A stretch of 64,000 nt of DNA from JAGIBJ01 sp032119595 (GCA_032119595.1 JAUMBQ010000006.1:806001-870000); one strand, 5' to 3'. Counted from the first letter of the stretch, positions 53,057 through 61,644 are shown. The notes: a model not told the origin generated them from the letters alone. Program-made: numbers and translations.

Positions 53057-54097
53057 TCACTCTGCTTGGAACACGCCCTCTTCGACGATCGACTGGAAGT
53101 CGACGGGCTTCGGGAGCACCTTCTGCTCGGCGAGGAGGTCGGCGAGGGCCTGCTCGTAGCCGACGACCTCGTCATCGACCGGCGTCAGGCGCGACGCTTT
53201 CGCGCGCGCGGCCTTCTTCGTCACCTCGAGCGAGAGGCCCGAATCCTTCGACCACGCCTCCGCCCAGCCGTCTGGGTTCTTCCGCGCCCACGCCCAGGCG
53301 CCCTGAAGGCGCTTCAGGTAGTCGGCGAACGCGGCCCGCTTGGCCGGATCCTCCAGCGCCTTGCTCGACGCGATCTGGAAGCCGATACCGTGCTCGTCGG
53401 GCTCGCCGCCCTGTACGGCGACGGCGTTCGCGGTCGCTTCAGCCTGCTGCACGAACGGGTCCCAGACCACCCACGCGTCGACACGACCGGACGAGAACGC
53501 GGCCAGTCCGTCGGCTGGGGCGAGGTAGACCAGCTCGACCTTCGCGGGATCGATGCCCTGGCGCTTCAGGCCTGAAAACAGGTAGCCGTTGGCCGACGAG
53601 CCTTTCGGCACCGCGACCTTCTTGCCCACGAGGTCCTTGAAGTCCTTGATCGGCGAGCCCTTGGGCACAAGCAGCGAGTTCTCCTGGCTGTCGTATTCCC
53701 GAACCGCGGCGATGATCTTGAAGTCGGCGCCGGCCGCAGCGCCGAAGAGCGGAGGCGTGTTGCCGACCCACGCGAGGTCGATCTTGTCGGCGCCGGCGGC
53801 CTCCACGAGCGGCGGCCCGAACTGGAACGTCGAGAACTCGACTTTGTACGGAATGCCGTCGAGGGCGCCTGTCTTGTCGAGCACGGCGCGGATGCCGTCC
53901 TTCTGCACGCCGACCCGCAGCGTCACGGCGGACAGGTCGACGCCCGAGGCCGACGCCGTGGTGCCCTTGACGGCGCCGCCTGAGCTGGCCGTTGCGGACG
54001 ACGTGTCGTCGCCGGACCCGCAGGCAGCAGCGCCGACCGAGAGCGCCATCGCGGCGAGTGCGGCAGGGAAGGTGCGTTTGAGCGTGAGCTGAGACAT
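53057..54097 (-). CDS. ssuA: Aliphatic sulfonate ABC transporter, substrate-binding lipoprotein
   Basis: A 346-residue lipoprotein (lipobox GAAAC, Cys about 26) of the SsuA/NMT1 fold: VEFSTFQFGPPLVEA, IDLAWVGNTPPLF, DLVGKKVAVPKGSSANGYLF (20 shown) and GRVDAWVVWDPFV are diagnostic for sulfonate/taurine/nitrate binding proteins. It is the last gene of the ssu unit. A 170-nt gap with two hairpins (CGCGGCC/GGCCGCG; GCGACC/GGTCGC) separates it from ssuB. Confidence 0.9.
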   Translation of the reverse strand: MSQLTLKRTFPAALAAMALSVGAAACGSGDDTSSATASSGGAVKGTTASASGVDLSAVTLRVGVQKDGIRAVLDKTGALDGIPYKVEFSTFQFGPPLVEAAGADKIDLAWVGNTPPLFGAAAGADFKIIAAVREYDSQENSLLVPKGSPIKDFKDLVGKKVAVPKGSSANGYLFSGLKRQGIDPAKVELVYLAPADGLAAFSSGRVDAWVVWDPFVQQAEATANAVAVQGGEPDEHGIGFQIASSKALEDPAKRAAFADYLKRLQGAWAWARKNPDGWAEAWSKDSGLSLEVTKKAARAKASRLTPVDDEVVGYEQALADLLAEQKVLPKPVDFQSIVEEGVFQAE

Positions 54098-54267
54098 GGA
54101 TTGGCCTCCGGGCCAGATGCGTGGTTGGAGCCGGGGAAGACTCGCGTGGGTGGGCGCGGCCGAGGCCGCGTGGATCGGGCGCGGGCCTGGGACAGGTCCG
54201 CGAGGGTGGCGCGACCGTGAGGTCGCGAGCAGAAAGAAGCAGTGCTTGGCGGCGGCGCCGCGGCTGG

Positions 54268-54990
54268 TCAGGCCGCGGCGTCCTCCACTCCGAGGAGGTG
54301 CAGCAACTCAGCGCGACGAGCCACCAGTTCCGGATGGTCACGCCGGCGCGGGCGCTCGAGTTCAAAGCGCTCGTCGTAGAGGATCCGGCCGTCGCCGATC
54401 ACGATCGTGCGATCGGCGAGCAGGAGCGACTCCTCCACGTCGTGCGTCACGAGCAGCACGGCGGGCCGATACCGCTCCCAGAGCGACTGCACGAGGCGCT
54501 GAGCGCCCACGCGCGTGAGCGCGTCGAGCGCACTGAACGGCTCGTCGAGGAGGAGCAGATCCGGCTCGCGCACGAGCGCACGAGCGAGCGAGACGCGCTG
54601 TCGCTGGCCACCAGAGAGCTGCCGCGGCCATGCCTCATCGCGCCCATCGAGGCCGACCTCGACGAGCGCCTCGCGAGCACGCCGCTGGGCTCCGTCACCG
54701 CGCAGCCCGAGGGCAACGTTGTCGATCACGCTGCGCCACGGCAGCAGGCGCGGGTCCTGGAACACGACCGCCGGTTTGGCCCCGGTGCGAAGCTCGCCCG
54801 TGGTGTCAACGTCGAGCCCAGCGAGCGCCCGAAGCAGCGTCGTCTTGCCCGAGCCCGAGCGGCCGAGCACGCCGACGAACTCACCGGGCGAGATGTCGAG
54901 ATCGAGGTCATCGAGGACGACGTGGTCGGCAAACGTTCGCCGCAGCCCGCGCAGGCGAACCACCGAGTCCGTACGGGTCGCGGTGCTCAT
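54268..54990 (-). CDS. ssuB: Aliphatic sulfonate ABC transporter, ATP-binding protein
   Basis: A 240-residue ATPase. Walker A is GRSGSGKTT (near residue 43), Q-loop FQDPRLLPWRSV, signature LSGGQRQRVSLARAL, Walker B LLLLDEPFSALD and H-loop VTHDVEE. The QDPRLLPW block is typical of the SsuB/TauB group. It overlaps ssuC by ATGA. Confidence 0.93.
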   Translation of the reverse strand: MSTATRTDSVVRLRGLRRTFADHVVLDDLDLDISPGEFVGVLGRSGSGKTTLLRALAGLDVDTTGELRTGAKPAVVFQDPRLLPWRSVIDNVALGLRGDGAQRRAREALVEVGLDGRDEAWPRQLSGGQRQRVSLARALVREPDLLLLDEPFSALDALTRVGAQRLVQSLWERYRPAVLLVTHDVEESLLLADRTIVIGDGRILYDERFELERPRRRDHPELVARRAELLHLLGVEDAAA

Positions 54991-55817
54991 GCCCTGACCC
55001 CTTCGTCGCGGTACCGCAACGCTCGCGTTTCGAGCACCCGCACCAAGCCGTCAGTGAGCAGTCCGAGGATTGCGTACGCGAGCAGACCGACGACGATGAC
55101 GTCGGTCTGGAGGAAGTCGCGGGCGTTGTTGATCATGTAGCCCAGGCCCTTGCTCGCGGCGATCTGCTCGGCGACGATGAGCGCGAGCCAGGCGATGCCG
55201 AGCGACTGACGGAACCCCACGAGCGCGCCGGGGAGCACGGCGGGCACGATCACGTGGCGCCACCGCTCCAGACGGCGGAGCCGCAGCGTGTCGGCCACTT
55301 CAAGCAGTTCGGGATCGACGCCTCGCAACGCCGCGACGAGGTTCAGGTACAGCGGGATCACGACGCCCAGCGCGACGAGCAGCACCTTGGGCGTCTCACC
55401 GATCCCGAACCAGAGGATGAACAGCGGAACGAGCCCGAACAGCGGGATCGTGCGCAACATCTGCATGGGCGGGTCGACGGCGAGGTCGCCCAGGCGGCTC
55501 GCGCCGGCCGCGACGCCAAGCACGATGCCCGCAACCGTGCCGAACAGCAGCCCGAGCAGGGCGCGCTGGAGCGACACCCAGAGCGCAGCGGGGAGTTCGC
55601 CACTTTGGATCAGGTCGGCGGCGGTGGCAAAGATCTGCGCCGGCCCGGCAAGCGTCTTCTCCGGCAAGACACCCGTCGCACTGAGCGCCTGCCAGAGAAG
55701 GAGGATGGCGACCGGACTGACCCACCGCAGACCCGAGTGCAGCCAGCGCCGCTTGGTTCGCCGCGTGGGTGCGGCGCTGCGCGCGGCCGCCCCGATCGCC
55801 GTCGTCGTGGCAGCCAT
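54987..55817 (-). CDS. ssuC: Aliphatic sulfonate ABC transporter, permease
   Basis: A 276-residue permease with six hydrophobic helices and the EAA-type loop (VADTLRLRRLERWRHVIVPA, near 180) that contacts SsuB. The first ~30 residues are a polar Arg-rich extension. The ssuD stop and this ATG share one base (TGATG). Confidence 0.92.
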   Translation of the reverse strand: MAATTTAIGAAARSAAPTRRTKRRWLHSGLRWVSPVAILLLWQALSATGVLPEKTLAGPAQIFATAADLIQSGELPAALWVSLQRALLGLLFGTVAGIVLGVAAGASRLGDLAVDPPMQMLRTIPLFGLVPLFILWFGIGETPKVLLVALGVVIPLYLNLVAALRGVDPELLEVADTLRLRRLERWRHVIVPAVLPGALVGFRQSLGIAWLALIVAEQIAASKGLGYMINNARDFLQTDVIVVGLLAYAILGLLTDGLVRVLETRALRYRDEGVRA

Positions 55818-56965
55818 CAGCGCACCAACGCCGAGCGCGGTGAGGCCAGCAGTCCGCGGCGGGCCAGCACGGGCGTGACGCCCTCGCCGAACCGGTAGGC
55901 CTCTTCGAGGTGCGGGTACCCGGAGAGCACGAACTCGTCGATCCCGATCGCGTGGTACTCAGCGATGCGATCGGCGATTTCCTCGTGCGAGCCGACGAGC
56001 GCCGTGCCCGCGCCACCACGCACCAGGCCGACGCCCGCCCACAGGTTGGGCGAGACGACGAGGTTGTCGGTGCGGCCACCATGCAGCTCACGCATGCGGC
56101 GCTGCCCCTCGGACTGCGACGCCTGCTGGATGAGCTGTGCCGCCTCGATCTGCGCCGGATCCAGGCCGGCGAGGAGGCGGTCGGCCTCGTTCCAGGCATC
56201 GCCTGCGGTGTCGCGGGCGATCGCGTGGAGACGGATCCCGAAGCGCAGCTCGCGGCTCTCCTCGGCGGCGGCCGCTCGCACCGTGTCGATCTTCTCCTTG
56301 ACGGCCTCTGGGGGCTCGCCCCAGGTGAGGTAGACGTCAGCGTGCTTGGCGGCGACCTCGATCGCCGGCTTGCTCGATCCCCCGAAGTAGATCTCTGGCA
56401 CCTGTGGCGGCGCCTCGATCTGGGCGTCCTGCACCCAGATGTGGTCGCCCTTGAAGTCGACCTTTTCTCCGGTCCAGAGCTGTCGGATCACCTGGAGCGA
56501 TTCGCCGCACCGCGCGTAGCGGTCGGCCTTGCCGAGCTGGTCGCCGTAGCGACGCTGCTCGGCGTCGTCGCCGCCGACGACGACGTTGAGCAGCAGTCGG
56601 TTGTTCGTGAGGCGCTGGAACGTCGCAGCCATGTGCGCGGCGTAGGTGGGGCGCTGCATCCCGGGGCGAAACGCGACCAGAAAGCGGAAGGTGGAGGTGC
56701 GCTGGGCGAGCGCGGCCGTCGTGAGCCAGGCGTCCTCGCACCAGGAGCTCGTCGGCGTGAGCGCAGCGTCGAAGCCGAGGCCCTCAGCAGCCTGCGCGAT
56801 CTGCGCGAGGTAGTCCAGCGTCGGGCGGCGCTCGCCGGCGACCCCGTGGTTTGAGGTGCCGGTGGCGTCGACGCGCGAACCGGCCGCGCCGACCGCGTTG
56901 CCGAGCGACAGGTCGCTTCGGGAGTCGCCGTTGGTCGGCAGGAACCAGTGAAGAGTGACGGGCAT
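55817..56965 (-). CDS. ssuD: FMNH2-dependent alkanesulfonate monooxygenase
   Basis: A 382-residue luciferase-like enzyme that splits alkanesulfonates to aldehyde and sulfite. MPVTLHWFLPTNGDSR start, LTPTSSWCEDAWLTTAAL (Cys in the conserved position), FLVAFRPGMQRPTYAAHMAA (20), NVVVGGDDAEQR and GGSSKPAIEVAA match SsuD. It lies 241 nt after the DszC-like gene and is coupled to ssuC. Confidence 0.93.
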   Translation of the reverse strand: MPVTLHWFLPTNGDSRSDLSLGNAVGAAGSRVDATGTSNHGVAGERRPTLDYLAQIAQAAEGLGFDAALTPTSSWCEDAWLTTAALAQRTSTFRFLVAFRPGMQRPTYAAHMAATFQRLTNNRLLLNVVVGGDDAEQRRYGDQLGKADRYARCGESLQVIRQLWTGEKVDFKGDHIWVQDAQIEAPPQVPEIYFGGSSKPAIEVAAKHADVYLTWGEPPEAVKEKIDTVRAAAAEESRELRFGIRLHAIARDTAGDAWNEADRLLAGLDPAQIEAAQLIQQASQSEGQRRMRELHGGRTDNLVVSPNLWAGVGLVRGGAGTALVGSHEEIADRIAEYHAIGIDEFVLSGYPHLEEAYRFGEGVTPVLARRGLLASPRSALVR

Positions 56966-57011
56966 GGGAGTGGTGGCCTCTGAGTCGTGGGTGGATGGTG
57001 CGCCGCGCGAG

Positions 57012-57120
57012 CCTGGGCCGGTGAAACGCGTGCTTTTCACGCGTATCTGCACCCAGGCCGAAGCCCCGCAGCGATCCCGGGCCGTCGGCGTCTCGCGCGG
57101 AGTGCAAGTCCGCCCGAGAC
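57012..57120 (-). promoter_or_regulatory. Two strong hairpins in the leader between the DszC-like gene and ssuD
   Basis: Hairpin 1 (57090-57120): GTCTCG/CGAGAC and GCGGA/TCCGC around a 7-nt loop. Hairpin 2 (57012-57057): outer CCTGGG/CCCAGG and inner ACGCGTG/CACGCGT (57026-57044) around a 5-nt loop. They are transcribed in this order in the sulfur operon and end 47 nt before the ssuD start. They could attenuate, stabilise or process the mRNA. No SAM-type riboswitch motif is recognised. Confidence 0.45.
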
Positions 57121-57206
57121 GCCACCCGCCGCTCGCGACCCGGCAGCACCTCGCGGCGCGAGGCGCAGGGCGCGCGGTGGCGGGCTTCAGCCCAAGTCGG
57201 CTGCGC

Positions 57207-58436
57207 TTAGCGGTAGAGCGAGAACTCCGGGCCGCGGCGGTTGAGTTCCCAGTCGCCGACCTCGCGCGCCTTGTAGGCGACCGGGTCGTGGACCGTGTGA
57301 GTCCGGACGTTGCGCCAGTGGCGATCAAAGCCGTAGGCAGCCGTCGTAGCGCGGGCACCCTGGATCTCGAAGAGGCGGCTCGTGGCGTCGAGCGCGACCT
57401 TCGTCGTGAGGTACTTGGCCTCGTAGATCGCGACGGCGGCCTCGGCACGCTGCTCGTCGGTGAGGTCTGGTCCGACGGCCAGCGCGCGATCGAGGGCCTC
57501 GCCCGCGCGGTCGGCCAGGAGCGCGGCGGCGCGCACTTCGGAGACGATCTCGCCGACCGTCTCCAAGATGTACGGGTCGTCGCTCGCGCGCTCGACGCCG
57601 GAGGACTCCCACGGGTGCGCGTTGGCCTTCACCCACTCCAGCGCTTCGGCGATCGCGCCCTCCGCGGTGCCGATGTAGAAGTTCACGAACGCAAGCTGCC
57701 AGTGCGGCGTGACCAGCGTCTGGAACGCGTTCGGCGTGCCGCCGATGAACGGTGGGGTGCCGAGCACCTCGGACTTTTCGATCCGCACGTTGTTGAGTTC
57801 GATGCCACCGGAGTCGGTGAGGCGTTGGCCGATGTTGTCCCAGTCGTTGAGCGGGTTGAAGCCCTCCTTGCCCGACGGGAGTGAGATGAAGACGAGTTCG
57901 CCGTCGAGGGTCGCCGTCACTGACAGGTGGTCGGCGAGCGTCGCGCCTGAGGCGAACGTGCGGGAGCCGCTCAGGCGGAAGCCGTCGCCGTCGCGGGTGA
58001 GGACGAGGTCCGAGCCGCCGCGCGGGTTCTGGATGCCGCCCCAGAACAGCTTCTGCTCGCCGTTCTTGCGTGAGAGCTCGTCGGCCTGCTCCGGTGTGCC
58101 GAACAGGTGCGCGACGCGCGTCTGCGCGTAGTGATAGCCGAGAAGGTGCGCGATCGAGGTGTCGCCGCGAGCGATCCGGCGCGTGAGGAGCGAGGCCTGC
58201 CCGTACGTGAGACCGGCACCGCCGTATTCGACCGGCTCCTGCACCTGGAGGAGGTCGGCGGAGCGCAGCAGTTCGACTTCGGCTCGCGGGGCCTTGTTCG
58301 CGCGGTCGCGCTCGGCGGCGGTGCTACGCAGTTCGTCGGCGACGCGGTCGGCGGCGTTGAGGAGCTGTTGGAAGCGCTCGTCGGCGGCGTCAGCGACGCC
58401 TGGGTCCAGGGAGATCGGGTTCGTGATGGTGCTCAT
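57207..58436 (-). CDS. DszC-like FMNH2-dependent monooxygenase (acyl-CoA dehydrogenase fold)
   Basis: A 409-residue enzyme related to dibenzothiophene monooxygenase DszC and SfnB. Key blocks: VQEPVEYGGAGLTYGQASLL (20), RIARGDTSIAHLLGYHYAQ, SGSRTFASGATLADHLSVTA (20) and the C-terminal DRHWRNVRTHTVHDPVAYK, almost identical to that of the SfnB gene here. It probably oxygenates an organosulfur compound with FMNH2. It lies between the flavin reductase and ssuD genes. Confidence 0.87.
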   Translation of the reverse strand: MSTITNPISLDPGVADAADERFQQLLNAADRVADELRSTAAERDRANKAPRAEVELLRSADLLQVQEPVEYGGAGLTYGQASLLTRRIARGDTSIAHLLGYHYAQTRVAHLFGTPEQADELSRKNGEQKLFWGGIQNPRGGSDLVLTRDGDGFRLSGSRTFASGATLADHLSVTATLDGELVFISLPSGKEGFNPLNDWDNIGQRLTDSGGIELNNVRIEKSEVLGTPPFIGGTPNAFQTLVTPHWQLAFVNFYIGTAEGAIAEALEWVKANAHPWESSGVERASDDPYILETVGEIVSEVRAAALLADRAGEALDRALAVGPDLTDEQRAEAAVAIYEAKYLTTKVALDATSRLFEIQGARATTAAYGFDRHWRNVRTHTVHDPVAYKAREVGDWELNRRGPEFSLYR

Positions 58437-58558
58437 GGGCTCTACTCGGGGTCGGTGGTGCGTTGGAGGTGGTCTGTTGGCGGTGATGCGTTGGCGCTGA
58501 TGCGGATCGGGTCCGCGGGTACTCGATGCAGTGGGGCGTTGGGGCGTTCCCCGTTGGG

Positions 58559-59560
58559 TCAGGCGACGCCCAGCGGCGTCGTCGGTACGAGCTCCAGGCG
58601 GGCGGCGTGGCGTAGTCGCTTGGCAACTGGGCTATTTGGCTCCAACAGCGCGGCTTGGCGGACGCCGAGCCGCGCGAGGAGGCCCGCACCGACGGCGATG
58701 TCGGGGCCCTTGCCGGCCGCGCAGAGAAAGGCGTCGGCCTGCGAGCGCTTGGTGTAGAGCAGGACGCCGGCGCCGGCCTCGAGCATCGCCTGCTGGGCCG
58801 CTTGCAGCTGGGCGCCGCAGTCGCAAGCGAGCGAACCGAGCACGTCGCCAAGCAGGCACGCGTCGTGCGCGTGGACGACTGGCGCCCGGTGCGTGGCTGG
58901 GTCGCCGAAGACGAGCGCCGCGGTGACATCGCTTCCGTTGCGCTCGTGGGCCAAGAGTCGGAAGCGGCCGTCGCGTGCGGGGAGCTGGCACTCCACCGCG
59001 TCGGCTTCAGCGGCGCGCGCCTGCTCGCGGTCCTCAAGTTCTTCGGCGCTCGGGCCGGCGAGCGCTGCGTACTGGCCGCCGTAGTAGAGGAGCGGCTCGC
59101 CGGTGTCGTCGCCGTGGCGCAGATCCACGACGCGGCCGATCAGGATTTCGTGGTCGCCACCCTCGGTGATCGACTCGATGCGGCAATCCAAAGCGACGTG
59201 CGCGCCATCGAGCATCGGGCTTCCGGTGGTGCCATCGGCGTGGGAGAGGTCGTCCCAGGCGGCGCGATTGGCGGAGCGCGCGAACGCGATCGACACGTCC
59301 TGGTGGTGCGCGCCGAGCACGTTCACGGCAAACGCTCCGTGCTCCCGAACCGCCGAGAGCGTCTGGCTCCTGCGATCCAGGCAAACCAGCACGAGCGGCG
59401 GATCAAGCGACAGCGACGTGACCGCCGAGACCGTCGTCCCGACTGGCGCACCATCACCGGTGCGAGCCGTGATCACGGTGACACCCGTGGCAAACCGCCC
59501 CATCGCCCCACGCAGGGCGGTCGAAGAAATGTCGGGCTGAGAGGCGTGAACGGAAGACAT
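58559..59560 (-). CDS. Flavin reductase fused to a truncated GTP cyclohydrolase II-like domain
   Basis: A 333-residue two-domain protein. Residues ~10-170 are a flavin reductase split barrel (GAMGRFATGVTVITA, VSLDPPLVLVCLD-type block, HGAFAVNVLG, GDHEILIGRV) that would supply FMNH2 to SsuD, SfnG and the DszC-like enzyme. Residues ~195-333 resemble RibA: the zinc-site run CLLGDVLGSLACDCGAQL and GAGVLLYTKR are kept, but the EGRGIGL catalytic motif and everything after it are missing or replaced (SQADAFLCAAGKG). Cyclohydrolase activity is therefore unlikely; a flavin- or zinc-binding role is possible. ATG 59560 is used; TTG 59572 with AGGA upstream is an alternative. Confidence 0.85.
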   Translation of the reverse strand: MSSVHASQPDISSTALRGAMGRFATGVTVITARTGDGAPVGTTVSAVTSLSLDPPLVLVCLDRRSQTLSAVREHGAFAVNVLGAHHQDVSIAFARSANRAAWDDLSHADGTTGSPMLDGAHVALDCRIESITEGGDHEILIGRVVDLRHGDDTGEPLLYYGGQYAALAGPSAEELEDREQARAAEADAVECQLPARDGRFRLLAHERNGSDVTAALVFGDPATHRAPVVHAHDACLLGDVLGSLACDCGAQLQAAQQAMLEAGAGVLLYTKRSQADAFLCAAGKGPDIAVGAGLLARLGVRQAALLEPNSPVAKRLRHAARLELVPTTPLGVA

Positions 59561-59640
59561 AGCGAGAATCAAACATCCTAAAGTGGATCTTGTTTATCTA
59601 GTTTAGCCTCGTTGCGCCCCATCCACTCCGGTCGCACCAG
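59561..59640 (-). promoter_or_regulatory. AT-rich upstream region of the sulfur operon
   Basis: On the minus strand CTAAACTAGATAAACAAG is followed by ATCC-ACTTTA-GGAT, a small inverted repeat, just before the start. It is the only AT-rich stretch nearby and probably holds the operon promoter and an operator. I cannot name the regulator. The remaining spacer to 59897 holds two repeats. Confidence 0.35.
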
Positions 59641-59677
59641 ACCTGGCCCGTTCGGGGGGCCCACCCAGCCGGGCGCA

Positions 59678-59723
59678 TGAGCGGCCAAACGGTGTTGCCA
59701 GAGCAACACCTTTTGGCCGCTCA
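59678..59723. repeat. 46-bp palindromic repeat, copy 3 of 4
   Basis: TGAGCGGCCAAA...TTTGGCCGCTCA outer arms with inner GGTGTTGC/GCAACACC around CAGA: 20 of 21 positions pair. Same family as the copies at 20626 and 20734 (shared GCGGCCAAA ends). Confidence 0.85.
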
Positions 59724-59737
59724 GCGCTGGTCGGGGC

Positions 59738-59784
59738 GTGAACGGCGTCGCTGTGTCGCCGGAGCGACACGATTTGGCCGCTCA
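59738..59784. repeat. 47-bp palindromic repeat, copy 4 of 4
   Basis: Starts GTGAACGGCG and ends TTTGGCCGCTCA; inner stem GTGTCGC/GCGACAC around CGGA. Relative to copy 3 the inner stem changed on both sides, so pairing is kept. Confidence 0.8.
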
Positions 59785-59897
59785 GCGCGGCGAGTTCACC
59801 GATGCTGGTCGGCCGCGCGTTGCGGCATGGGTGTGCGTTACGCCCACTTGCAGCAGCGCCTGCGCTCAAGGCGTCTTTATCCAGCTACATTGCGGCC

Positions 59898-60908
59898 ATG
59901 CTTTCGCGCGTTCTTCCTGCCGTTCGCGCGCTTCGAGCGCCGGGCCTCATCAGCCTCGCGCTCGTCGGCGCTGCACCCGCTCTCGCCCAGACCACCCCCA
60001 CGACGCCGGCTGCGACCGCGATCCCGGCTGGAGTCACGATCGGCGGCATCGACGTCGGCGGGCTTGATCAAGCTGGCGCCGCAGCCAAGCTCGAGGCGGC
60101 TCGCGGCCAGCTTCAGCGCGACGTGTCGGTGCAGGTCGGCACGCGCAAGCACAAGCTCAGCGCCGGCCAGGCCGTGTACACGGTCGACGTCCCCGCATCC
60201 GTCGCGACTGCCCTCGCCGCGACGGGCCCCGGCAACGTGAACCCGACCGTGAAATACAGCGACGAGAACGTCCGCGCGTTCGTCAAGAAAGTCGCCGACA
60301 AGGAGTACCGCGCCCCGCGCGACGCACGCATCGCCATCACGCCGGACCGCATCCGGGTAGCGCCGCATCTCGTCGGCCGCCGCGTCGAGGTCAACCCGCT
60401 CACCGCCGCGATCGAGAAGGCCCTGAAGGACCCGGTCCTACCGCGGTTCTTCCAGCCCAAGCGCGCTGCGGTGAAGGCGAAGGTCACGAGGGGCACGCTC
60501 AAGAAGACGTATCGCACGGTCCTCACCGTGAATCGCAGCACCTTCAAGCTGCGCTTGTTCAAGGAACTGAAGCTCAGCAAGACGTATTCGATCGCGGTCG
60601 GCGCGGCCGGCCACGACACGCCGTCCGGGCTTTACACCATTGCCAATAAGGCCGTGAACCCGGTCTGGAACGTGCCCAACAGCCCCTGGGCCGGCAGCCT
60701 CGCCGGCACCACCGTGCCCGGCGGCGCTCCGAACAACCCGCTCAAGGCGCGGTGGCTCGGCATCACGGACGGCGTCGGCATCCACGGCACCTCCGAGGAC
60801 TGGTCGATCGGCACCCGCGCCAGCCACGGCTGCCTGCGGATGCACGTCAAGGACGTCATCGATCTCTACCCGCGCGTGCCGGTCGGCACGACGGTCCTGA
60901 TCAAGTAG
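59898..60908 (+). CDS. L,D-transpeptidase (YkuD domain)
   Basis: A 336-residue exported enzyme that makes 3-3 cross-links in peptidoglycan or anchors proteins to it. ATG 59898 starts a signal peptide (residues ~1-31, LISLALVGAAPALA). An N-terminal peptidoglycan-binding-type domain (GVTIGGIDVGGLDQAGAAAK) follows. The YkuD domain lies at ~220-336, with IHGTSEDWSIG and the catalytic SHGCLRM (Cys near residue 311). The frame is open further upstream, but only this start gives a signal peptide at the N-terminus. Confidence 0.92.
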   Translation: MLSRVLPAVRALRAPGLISLALVGAAPALAQTTPTTPAATAIPAGVTIGGIDVGGLDQAGAAAKLEAARGQLQRDVSVQVGTRKHKLSAGQAVYTVDVPASVATALAATGPGNVNPTVKYSDENVRAFVKKVADKEYRAPRDARIAITPDRIRVAPHLVGRRVEVNPLTAAIEKALKDPVLPRFFQPKRAAVKAKVTRGTLKKTYRTVLTVNRSTFKLRLFKELKLSKTYSIAVGAAGHDTPSGLYTIANKAVNPVWNVPNSPWAGSLAGTTVPGGAPNNPLKARWLGITDGVGIHGTSEDWSIGTRASHGCLRMHVKDVIDLYPRVPVGTTVLIK

Positions 60909-60931
60909 TCGAGAACGGCAGCGTTGCCTGG

Positions 60932-60969
60932 GGCGGCCCGGGGGTCGCTCGTGCGAGCGCCGAGCCGCC
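60932..60969. terminator. Nested hairpin between convergent genes
   Basis: Outer GGCGGC/GCCGCC (60932-60937, 60964-60969) and inner CGCTCG/CGAGCG (60946-60959, 2-nt loop), between the L,D-transpeptidase (+) and the LuxR-type gene (-). No U-tract. Confidence 0.35.
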
Positions 60970-61002
60970 GGCTTACGGGCGTTGGCAATTGCGAGCGACG
61001 GC

Positions 61003-61644
61003 CTACGCAGCCGCCAGCAATCCCGCCGCCCGCTGCGTGGCCTCGGTGCGATTGCGAACGCCGAGCTTGCGATAGAGCGAGCTGGCGTGCTTCTTCACGG
61101 TGTCTGGCCCGAGGTAGAGTTGCGCGGCGATCTCGCGATTTGTGGCGCCGGTCGCAAGCAGCGCCAAGACATCACGCTCGCGCCTGCTGAGCACCCCCGA
61201 CGGGGCCGTCAACGCCGCTTCAATGGCCTCCTCGCGGAGCGCCGCCTTCACGATCGCAATGGTCTTCGCCGCCGACGTACCAACTGGCACGAATGCTGCC
61301 GCACCGAGCTGACGCGGGCTCGCCACGGTCGCCCCCGGGCAATGCGAGGTGAGGACGACCTGAAGGCCAGGCCGAGACGCCTTCAGTGACGACACGACCG
61401 TCGCCGCGAACGGACCGAGCTGAGAGATGTCGACCACCGCGACCGCGGGGCGATGCCGGGCGGCGAGCTGGCGGGCACGCTCCTCGCTGCCCGCGATCAG
61501 GCAACGCGAAACCCAAGGCTCCCGCTGGAGCAACATGCCGAGCCCGATGCGCGTCGGCTCGTGCGCATCGAGGACCAGCAGCTCCACGGAATCGTGATCG
61601 GTAGCTGGTGCAACGGGGGTCTGAGAGGTCGTCTGGTGGGCCAT
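61003..61644 (-). CDS. LuxR-family response regulator-like transcription factor
   Basis: A 213-residue protein. The ATG at 61644 follows AGGAATC. Residues ~17-130 look like a receiver domain (LLVLDAHEPTRIGL, VAVVDIS with an Asp near 72, VVLTSHCPG), but the acidic pair is reduced to one Asp and the Lys region is unclear, so phosphorylation is uncertain. Residues ~148-213 form a NarL/LuxR HTH: LSRRERDVLALLATGATNRE (20), then KKHASSLYRKLGVRNRTEA. No histidine kinase is adjacent. Confidence 0.85.
   Translation of the reverse strand: MAHQTTSQTPVAPATDHDSVELLVLDAHEPTRIGLGMLLQREPWVSRCLIAGSEERARQLAARHRPAVAVVDISQLGPFAATVVSSLKASRPGLQVVLTSHCPGATVASPRQLGAAAFVPVGTSAAKTIAIVKAALREEAIEAALTAPSGVLSRRERDVLALLATGATNREIAAQLYLGPDTVKKHASSLYRKLGVRNRTEATQRAAGLLAAA

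Noticed and set aside
57012..57120. SAM riboswitch in the sulfur operon leader
   Set aside because: The stems are clear, but no conserved SAM-I, SAM-II, SAM-IV or SAH aptamer sequence is present.
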